Origin: Acanthamoeba lenticulata
Taxonomy: Eukaryota > Discosea > Longamoebia > Acanthamoebidae
Reading direction: 5' to 3'
Length of the DNA: 11,912 nt
NCBI GenBank assembly: GCA_002179805.1
Contig: NAVB01001213.1
Location: 1-11,912 of the forward strand
Numbering within the stretch: the stretch's first letter is position 1; the number at the start of each line of letters is the position of its first letter. The position numbers and the translations under genes were made by a program. This document shows, in pieces, positions 1 to 6,710 of this stretch. Below the pieces are notes generated by a model. It ran no database searches. It saw nothing but the letters and a program-made list of their open reading frames with translations, and was not told where the DNA came from.

Positions 1-63
1 GCCCACACCCACGCCCACCCCCACGTCCACGCCCACGTCCACATCCACGCCCACGCCCACGCC
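1..63 (+). repeat. CCCACG-type short tandem repeat inside the mucin stalk
   Basis: Degenerate 6-nt units (CCCACG, TCCACG, CCCACA) run from the window edge to about base 63 and encode alternating Pro-Thr and Ser-Thr pairs. Less regular (C/T/G)CCAC(N) units continue to about 420. A repeat this regular can change length by slippage without breaking the frame, so the stalk length may vary between strains. Confidence 0.8.
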
Positions 64-3000
64 ATCAATCTCGGCTAATGCCACACCCACAGCCACACCC
101 ACTTCCACACGCTCGCCCTCACCTACGTCCACGGTCTCTGTAACAGCCACACCCACTGCTACTACTACGGCCTCCCCCACAGCCACTCTCACTTCCCCAC
201 CCACGCCGACTCCCAGCCCTACAGGCACGGCATCCATCTCCTTCACACCCTCAATCGCTCCAACTGCTACGGCCACACGTACTCCCACAGCCACACTCAC
301 CGCAACGTCCACAGCCTCACCGACGGCCTCCGTCACACCATCGGGGACCGGGAATGCGACGGCTACTCTCACGCCCACACCGACCGCGACACCCACCTCT
401 ACGGCGACGGCCACTTCCTCACCGACCCCTTCCACCAGCGTGACTCGATCACCCACACCCAGTAGCCCTTCGCTTTCTTCAAGTCCTTCACCCAGCCCCA
501 CCTCCAGCGCATCACTTTCACCAACGCTCACCACCAGCTCCTCGCCAACGACAAGCCCGTCGTCTTCCACAACAGTTTCTCCGTCGTCTTCAGGGTCGGT
601 CTCACCCACACCGTCCCCAAGCTCAACTGCATCCCCAATTCCATCTTCGACTGCCGGCATACCTCGTTCGGGCACCGCCTCTCCGTCCTCGAGCAGCAGC
701 TGGACGCCATCGCCGTCAGCGTCGCCTTCGCCACAGTGCCGCGTGGCTTTGCTCGACTACGCGGTGGCTCCGCTTGGCGCCCAGTTCACCGACGGCGAGG
801 TCTCCATCCGCTTCAACTTCTCGTCCAATGCTGCACCCCCACCCGCCCCTGGCACATTCATTATTTCCACAGTTGGAGCTTCTTCACCTATCTCCCCGTG
901 CGTCATCTTGGGGGTCCGCATCGGGAGTAATCAATGCGACGTCAGCCAGACTACATTCACGTGGTATTCGCCGCCCAACTTCCGGTGTTTGATCTCTCCG
1001 CCAACCGAGGCCGTGACGGACATTTTCCCGGTTCCCATCGTCGTCACTGTCTTTGATGCAATCTTGCAGCGCAACGTGTCCATCATTCCTTCTCTACCTC
1101 GCTTCAACACCTTCACCTGGAGTGCGTCATTCGGCTTATACTCTTCATCAGTTTGTTTGTGTGGGACTCATCAGTTTCGTTTGGTAGGGCGAGAAATAAG
1201 GAGGGCGGAGATCGAGATCAACAACTTCAACGTTTCTGCGTTCACGCTTTCTGCACGCAATCAACTCGTTTGGGCTGCCGCGAACGTCACAGACGGTACT
1301 GTACAAGGATAGCGCGTTAGCACACGACTCTGTTTTTAGGCTCAAATCGATGGTGGGCACTGCACAGGAGATGCGTCTTCCATCCGAATCAGCTCATGGA
1401 CATCAACCTACGTGAGGCTCACGATGTTGGCGACAAGCCTGTCTTCGGCTGCGGAGCGGGTAGAAAGGCTGATTGGCGGCTCAAAGGATCTCGCTCAACT
1501 GACCAGTATGGGCGACGTCCACGCTTGCCCACGCGCAATTTTGTCGTTTGTTACTCATATACTGCTGGAACCATCCACAGAGCTCGACATTAGCCAGATT
1601 GTCTGGCTGGGCTCCGGCGTGGACACCCAGTGCGACCCTGTCTGTCTGAACGACGGCGTTTGCGTAGCGGCAGCCAACACAACGGCCTTCTGCAATTGCA
1701 CAAGCGGCTACTCAGGTACGCCTCGCTTCCACTTTGAGCTCTTCAGTGTTGTTCTCACGTGTGTCTGCCACAGGCATCGACTGCTCGAACATGAGGCCGC
1801 CCATCGTCGCTCCGGAGGGAAGGGGCAACCAGAGCTTCTCGTTCGTGGCAAGCTCGGACGATCGGCCCAACATGGAGATGTCGTCGGCGAGCGGCAACTC
1901 GAGCATGACCATGAGCGTCTCGTGGAGCAAGTTTGGGACCAGCGGTGGCACCGCCTACGACCTCGACCAAATGCGTCTGACGCAGACTCTGGCGTCCAGC
2001 ACCACGCCTGATGGAGTCACTGTCGTCAACTTCCAGTCCAGTTTCAACGATGGCCAGACCACGTCGTCAGCCACGTTTAGCGTCTCCCAGTGCGTTGCAG
2101 GCGTCTTTGAGCTTGAAGGCATTCACCCTTTCGCTTACTGTAGACGTGATCTGGCACAGGACCGCGCGAACAACGACGTTCGCCGGCCACACGTTCAACA
2201 CCCCTGGTGGCGCCATCAAGAATGGCATCGAGTTTGAGGGACCGCCACCCTTCACTGTGGCATCAGGAGAACAAGTCGTGCTGGGGCTAGCATTCGATTG
2301 GGGCTCGAGCACTGTTGTAAGCGTTTCTGATATCACCCCGTACGCATGACGCTTTCTCCTTCAAGTTATTGTCTCCAGAGCTGACCATCTCCTATGCACG
2401 CAGGGACCCCAACAACTCGCATCTCCTTCAGATAACTGTTGTGCTCTCTACCGGATTCACAGTTGTGCTGCGCTACCTTGACCAGGCCATCTTGGATGAC
2501 AGGGTCGTGGACATCGACGTGACGTTCAACGCAACGACGCACTCGTTGCGCATCGTCACCGACCCCTGGGCGGAGTCGTGGTCCTACGACCCCGACTACA
2601 ACGTGCTCTTTGGCACCAGCGACAAGAGCAACTCCAAGTCGGGCGAGGACTTCCCGATCGGCATCGTGGGTGCAGCCGTGGGAGGAGGTGCGGAGGCTTC
2701 GTGGGCAAGTTCATTGGGCTAGAATCGCTGCTTACCCTCTCTTGTGGCATGCAGGTGTGGGCGGCGCGGTAGTGCTGGTGTTGCTCGTCTTGAGCCTCTT
2801 GTGGTACCGGCGCAAGAGGAGAGAGAAGGAGGTGCAACATCAAAGTAGCATCAACTTCCACTCGAGTGACGTGGTGGTCGTGGAAGGCGACGTCATTGTT
2901 GCTCCTCAGAGTCAGCGCTCTGTCGGGATAACCTTGTCCGCGGCTGACCTCGCGCCAGTGGAAGGCCCCTTGTCTGGCCGAAAGAAGAAGCACATGAAGG

Positions 3001-3377
3001 CCAGGCAGGCCACCTTCGACCGTAACAGGCAGTCGCTTTGGGGCGACATCATCGGCGAAGATCACGACACAACACCCGACACCAACAAGAACAGCGAGCC
3101 GTTGTCTTCGCGGTCGAGTTCACACGACGCTTTGGCCAGCCCCAGGCCGGCCACCCCACCGCCCGCGACGAAGGAGCTCGAGCCTCAAGAGGAGCGGCCG
3201 GCGGGTGAGTTGCCTCCTCGCAACCCGACCTACAACTCCAAGTACAACAGCATGTTCCGCCACGACCCGCCCATCGGGCCGCCCATCCCCAACCCACTTT
3301 TCCCGGACAAGTCAGGGGACGACTTGGAGCGAAGTGCAAGCAACAACTCCAGCCAGGAGAGCACACCTCGTCCTTGA
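1..3377 (+). CDS. Mucin-stalk / EGF-module single-pass surface protein, 5' part outside window
   Basis: Predicted cell-surface adhesion or receptor-like protein; ligand unknown. Frame is open from base 2. Proposed exons: 2-1121, 1188-1300, 1340-1505, 1581-1715, 1774-2089, 2160-2316, 2381-2687, 2755-3377, joining to 978 residues and a TGA. The last four introns are forced by frame changes and have good GT-AG ends. The first three (1122-1187, 1301-1339, 1506-1580) keep the frame and are less certain, although 1301-1339 removes an in-frame TAG. Visible order: about 240 residues rich in Thr, Ser, Pro and Ala (mucin-like, probably O-glycosylated); a beta-rich region with several N-x-S/T sites; an EGF module (1631-1784); a second unrecognised ectodomain part (to about 2660); a Gly-rich transmembrane helix (about 2757-2807) followed by a WYRRKRR stop-transfer; and a Ser/Pro-rich cytoplasmic tail of about 190 residues with an NPTY motif. 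Architecture recalls amoebozoan EGF/TIG receptors, by layout only. Convergent with the next gene. Confidence 0.82.
1631..1784 (+). other. EGF-like module in the surface protein (split by intron 1716-1773)
   Basis: After removal of the 58-nt intron the segment carries six cysteines with spacing C-x3-C-x5-C-x9-C-x-C-x8-C, which is the canonical EGF pattern, including the Gly/aromatic turn (GYSG) before the last cysteine. Intron donor is GTACGC and acceptor is GCCACAG. It is the only EGF repeat in the visible part. No calcium-binding EGF signature (D-x-D/N-E) is evident. Confidence 0.9.
2660..2825 (+). other. Transmembrane helix and basic stop-transfer segment (split by intron 2688-2754)
   Basis: The spliced product reads a Gly/Ala/Val-rich entry, then a run of Val, Leu and Ala ending in LLWYRRKRR. 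This is a type I topology signal: the EGF side is outside and the C-terminus is cytosolic. The 67-nt intron (donor GTGCGG, acceptor GCATGCAG) splits the glycine run. Without splicing, an in-frame TAG at about 2720 would end the protein before the membrane. Confidence 0.85.
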
Positions 3378-3408
3378 AGCGAATCACCTACCTCATCATT
3401 TTTTCCTC

Positions 3409-3414
3409 TTTATT
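3409..3414 (-). terminator. Poly(A) signal AATAAA for the first PX-LOR gene
   Basis: Reads AATAAA on the minus strand, about 124 nt after the PX-LOR stop at 3538. It lies on the far side of the opposing gene's own AATAAA, so the two messages should overlap at their 3' ends. Confidence 0.55.
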
Positions 3415-3465
3415 TATAACGTTCCCTTCCTATCCGTCAGCATCAGCATATGGCCCTGTACAGTG

Positions 3466-3471
3466 AATAAA
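3466..3471 (+). terminator. Poly(A) signal AATAAA for the surface-protein gene
   Basis: AATAAA lies about 89 nt after the TGA at 3377, within a 3' UTR segment that recurs near 6651 (with AATAAA) and near 9386 (without it). Confidence 0.65.
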
Positions 3472-3537
3472 CAACAAGCCAAGGACACTTTGTTTCGTCT
3501 GTTCCACGTGTGCTGGCTGGTTTGTTGGTAGTTTGGA

Positions 3538-5865
3538 TCACTTGCGGGTGGCCTCGTAGTGCATCTTGTCAATGCACACAGCCAGAGCGAGGTAGAGGAT
3601 CACGTCCTCACCTGGCGATATGTGAATGTCGTAGTCACCTGCGCACAACGGGCGGAAGACACAAGTTAACGTGTGAACACTAAGTCAGGGTCACCACACA
3701 GGGGTCCAGGCGTTGAGGCAGTTACCGTTGGTCATAAAGGCAAAGTTGCGGCCAACACGAGCTGTCTCGCGTCCGCTCATCGAGAATCTGGTGTTCCAAT
3801 CGCCCCAAGAACCATCGCACTTGATCACTGCGCGTTTTCGCGAGATGTGAGAACTGGGTACAAGCACAACTGACTACGCTCAGGTGAAAGAGCGTGTACA
3901 AGACTTGCAGCAGGGGCGGCGGTCTCGCGTTGTCGAGGGAGTGGCCATTCTGATCACATACTCGACAATACCAAAGAGGCTTATCTGCATGGACAAACAG
4001 GCCGCCAGTAAGCATCAAGTGGCAAAGCTGAAAAAGTCTAGCGCAATCGGGGCACTCGCGCGGGTACGCGTACGCGCTTGATGGAGCACATCTTGAACAT
4101 GTGGCGTCTCTGGCCGCGCTCATCGGCCATGATGCTGTAGATCTTGAATTTGAGCGCCATGAACTTCCAACACTCTTGCAGCAGGATCAATGGCTCACCC
4201 TGTCAGGTGACGGCAAGAAGGCTTTGTCAGCACAACAACACGCATGTTGGGTTCATGTGCCAGGTGGTGCACCTGCATGTTGAGGATGGCATATTGGCAG
4301 TCATGGAAGTGAAAGAGCGATTGGTTGATGTTGCTGATCTGGAACCACGGCTGGCCATTGGGTCCTGTGTGTGGAAGTGAATGTGTGTGTGTCATTGTGG
4401 GACATGAATGATTTGGTCATGCGCGTTATCCCTCACGACAAGCCCTGGGCTGGCGAACCCTTGATCGTGGCATCGCCAAAGCCCCAGAACTTCTCTCGAA
4501 GATTGAAGACCATGCGCTCATTGTAGGTGAGGGCGCGGGTCGAAGTCATCGGAGCGCCGTTGCACCACACTTGATGGGGGTTGTTTTGGTGGAATGTCTG
4601 CGCGTGATTGTAGGCCTCCCGCAACTTGCGCTGTCGTTCGGCTTCGGCTTGTCGCTTCCGCTCCTGCTCCGCCCGCTGCCGTTCCATCCTCTGCACACAC
4701 GAGGCCCCAATGTAAACGCACACACGCAGTGGTCAGCACGCAAACTCAGAGCACACTGGTGCGCGACTTACCGCGTCCAGGATGTGGTGGCCGACCGCGC
4801 GCATGCCCTCGGCCGCATCACTGGCCAGCTCCATGAGCATGTGAAACTTGGGGAGGACCAACACCTTTGGCTCCTTCAGCAGCGCGTTGAAGTATCTGGA
4901 AAACACGCCACACGGTCAATTCAAGAGATCATGATTGTTGTTGATGAGAAAGTGAGGAGTGTGTGTGTACTGCACGAGCTCCTTCCTTCGCCGGGCCATG
5001 TGCTCTGGCTTGGTGTGATCAGTGAACCACGGCGCTGGAGGAAAATCAGGCAGAGTGCACTTGCGCAGGGCGGCACTGCTGACCAGCTGCAAATCATACA
5101 ATCAGGGGTTGCGTGATGAGTAAACTTCAGCAGCAATGGCTCAAGCATACCTGATCATGGATCTTGCGCAGTTCGCTGTAGCGCTTGAGGGCGATGTGTT
5201 GCACGTCGCCCGCCTGGAAGTGGATCTCAAACACCTGATACGGTGATGATGCATCGCTGTGAGCTGCTGCGTGCCGCGAACAAACTTTGGCAAAGGCGGT
5301 GCCGTACAACAAAGGGCTTCTTCGCATCACTCACCACTTCGGCATTGGGGATCTGCACATGCACGGCCAACGGCGTCGCTCCTGGCTGCTGCCATCCCAA
5401 GAATGAAAAATAGTTTTTGTATTAAAAAATGAAGAAAGAATAATAATTATAAAGGACACTTACCTCCAATTCGGGTGCAGTGGGCGTGGAGATGAGGGCG
5501 GGGGCAGAAGGGGTGTCGGTAGTCGGTATGTAGCGCACCGACAACGCGGCGACGGCTGAAATCACGCGAGGACGAGAAGGACGCGACGACGGAGGCAAAG
5601 CCCCCGCGGGCGAGACGGGGTAGGCCGCACTTGTGGAAGCGGACAAGCCCGACGACGGCTGACCGGGCTGGGACAAGGGCGGCATCTGCTGGTACACTGC
5701 GGGCTGGTAGATGGTGGCGCCCTGCTGCTGCTGCTGCATGGGTGCAGAGCCGCCACTGACCATGGGCGGGTTGTACGCATAAGCCCCGGCGGGCATGTGC
5801 GAGTAGAAAAGGACTGGAGCGGACGAGGTCAGGACCGCTGGTGGGTTGTGCTGAGGAGAATCCAT
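3538..5865 (-). CDS. PX domain plus LURP-one/tubby-like domain protein, copy A (505 aa)
   Basis: Predicted cytosolic, membrane-associating protein. Exons on the minus strand: 5865-5464, 5388-5335, 5234-5151, 5086-4971, 4895-4772, 4690-4459, 4364-4273, 4199-4074, 3984-3900, 3827-3726, 3638-3538; all introns have GT-AG ends and phases agree. Residues 1-134 are Pro/Ser/Gln-rich with a Q5 run. Residues about 140-245 form a PX domain: KRYSEL on strand 3, LPDFPPAP loop, then ARRRKEL leading into the last helices; PX domains bind phosphoinositides. Residues about 261-290 are a Glu/Arg/Gln-rich helix. Residues about 310-505 match the LURP-one-related (tubby-like/scramblase superfamily) fold: KGPNGQPWFQI, ILNMQGEPL, FKIY and the closing hydrophobic helix around SPGEDVILYLALAVCIDK. 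The start was chosen because the same start is conserved in copy B; an in-frame ATG also exists at 5922. No lipid-scrambling activity can be inferred from the fold alone. A NAGNAG acceptor (5389 or 5386) may add one Gln. Confidence 0.87.
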
Positions 5866-6031
5866 ACTACTGCACAGTACTGGTGCAGGCGAGTTGTGAT
5901 GGAAATGGATTTGTGCCAACAATCAAAGAGGTATGGTTGCCAGATGCTTCTTCGGCTTCGCTTTCGTCGCAGTTCCACGAATGCCAGGTAAACGGAGCTA
6001 GAAAGTTTTCTCTTGCTGGCTTTCTCGCACA
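5866..6031. promoter_or_regulatory. Short intergenic region between PX-LOR copy A and the Nop58 fragment
   Basis: The 166 nt between the divergent starts must hold the promoter of the PX-LOR gene. The PX-LOR-proximal part (to about 5900) and the segment 5941-5985 are conserved against unit 2 (9047-9190). I see no clear TATA box. A GTAAAC donor-like site at 5988 with an AAG acceptor-like site at 6040 could mark a decayed 53-nt intron of an older + strand gene; unit 2 has no matching donor. Confidence 0.45.
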
Positions 6032-6481
6032 ATGGACAAGGTGGCTTCTGAAGTGCGTACCCTCACCACCTCTGCACGCTTACTCCTGTACTCAAGTCTT
6101 CCCCAGCAGCAGTACACGATGGTGCGCGAATGGTACGGCTGGCACTTTCCAGAGTTGAGCAAAGTGGTCCCGGATAGCATCAGCTACGTCAGGTGTGTTC
6201 TGGCTATTGGCACGTCCCCCTCTCCTCTGCCACATCCCAATCAACATAAGACCCCTGACACCTTGCCTTGGCCACCCCTCCCCCCCCCCTTTGCAGGCTT
6301 TCGAGATGACGCGGTAACCGCCGACCTCTCGGGCATCTTGACGGAAGAGGTGGCAGCCACCGTCAAAGAGGCTGCCCAGTACTCCATGGGCACCGACATC
6401 ACTGCGGCAGACCTACAGCGAATCCAGGAGCTCTGCACCAAGCTCCTCACCCACGTGCAGGAGTACCACCCCACAGACTAA
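6032..6481 (+). pseudogene. Internal fragment of a Nop58-like snoRNP protein gene
   Basis: Nop58 is a core protein of box C/D snoRNPs guiding rRNA 2'-O-methylation. Homology begins at about 6104, just after a CCCCAG acceptor-like site, with the hallmark REWYGWHFPEL of the NOSIC region. It continues through SYVRCVLAIG and, after a C-rich intron-like stretch (about 6195-6296), through ADLSGILTEEV, EAAQYSMGTDI and a helix ending LTHVQEY. A stop follows at 6479. The N-terminal domain, most of the Nop domain (including the GARLIAHAGS-type signature region) and the Lys-rich tail are absent, so this is about one fifth of a normal protein of about 500 aa. An ATG at 6032 in good context gives a 149-aa reading frame that stays open through the intron-like part. 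Best read as a truncated genomic copy (it carries an intron, so not a retrocopy). Expression as a small protein cannot be excluded. Confidence 0.75.
6280..6289 (+). repeat. C10 tract in the intron-like segment of the Nop58 fragment
   Basis: Ten consecutive C form the polypyrimidine tract before a TTTGCAG acceptor at 6296. Slippage here would change the reading frame if the segment is not spliced out. Confidence 0.8.
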
Positions 6482-6592
6482 ACGTCCAACCCGCCACTCT
6501 TCCCGAGTCAGAGGTCCAGCCAGCAGCCCAAAGAGAGCACCTGTCCCGCTAACTGGATGGGCCATCACCACTCCATCATCTGCCAAGCTTCC

Positions 6593-6598
6593 TTTATT
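6593..6598 (-). terminator. Poly(A) signal AATAAA for the second PX-LOR gene
   Basis: AATAAA on the minus strand, about 113 nt after the stop at 6711. It is at the same relative place as in unit 1 and likewise lies beyond the opposing strand's AATAAA. Confidence 0.55.
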
Positions 6599-6650
6599 TC
6601 TTAAAAACGTTCTGCCTTCTTTTCTCTCCTCTACCCCCATCATACGTGTG

Positions 6651-6656
6651 AATAAA
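6651..6656 (+). terminator. Poly(A) signal AATAAA downstream of the Nop58 fragment
   Basis: AATAAA followed by CAACAATCAAAGGACAC. It is the second copy of the 3' boundary sequence found after the surface-protein gene, so a + strand transcript of the Nop58 fragment would have a working-looking 3' end. Confidence 0.55.
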
Positions 6657-6710
6657 CAACAATCAAAGGACACTTTGATTCGTTTGTTCCAGTGTGCTGG
6701 GTCCATTGGA

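Larger units (their letters stand above)
3390..6700. repeat. Tandem duplication unit 1 (PX-LOR gene plus upstream flank and Nop58 fragment)
   Basis: This stretch aligns by eye over nearly its whole length with 6579-9405: same PX-LOR gene, same order of flanks, same boundary motifs. The left boundary (about 3390-3540) resembles 6579-6713. The right flank (5866-6700) resembles 9047-9405, except for about 410 nt holding the Nop58 fragment, which is present only here. Exact ends need an alignment. Confidence 0.85.

Noticed and set aside
1..420. Direct repeats at the left edge as a CRISPR array or non-coding satellite
   Set aside because: Units are 6 nt without spacers and stay in one open frame that joins a secreted-type ectodomain, so it is coding repeat.
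3205..3210. GTGAGT in the cytoplasmic tail as an intron donor
   Set aside because: The frame stays open with tail-like sequence (including NPTY) straight through to the TGA, and no convincing pyrimidine-rich acceptor follows.
3888..4000. A Cys-containing reading (WYCRVCDQNGH) as a zinc-binding segment on the minus strand
   Set aside because: This is a different frame from exon 9. The splice phases and copy B support the SLFGI...EYVI reading instead, and the Cys pattern is not kept in copy B.
4571..5116. A 181-codon + strand open frame
   Set aside because: It crosses several well-supported introns and exons of PX-LOR copy A on the other strand and has no recognisable domain; the matching stretch of copy B does not keep the same frame.
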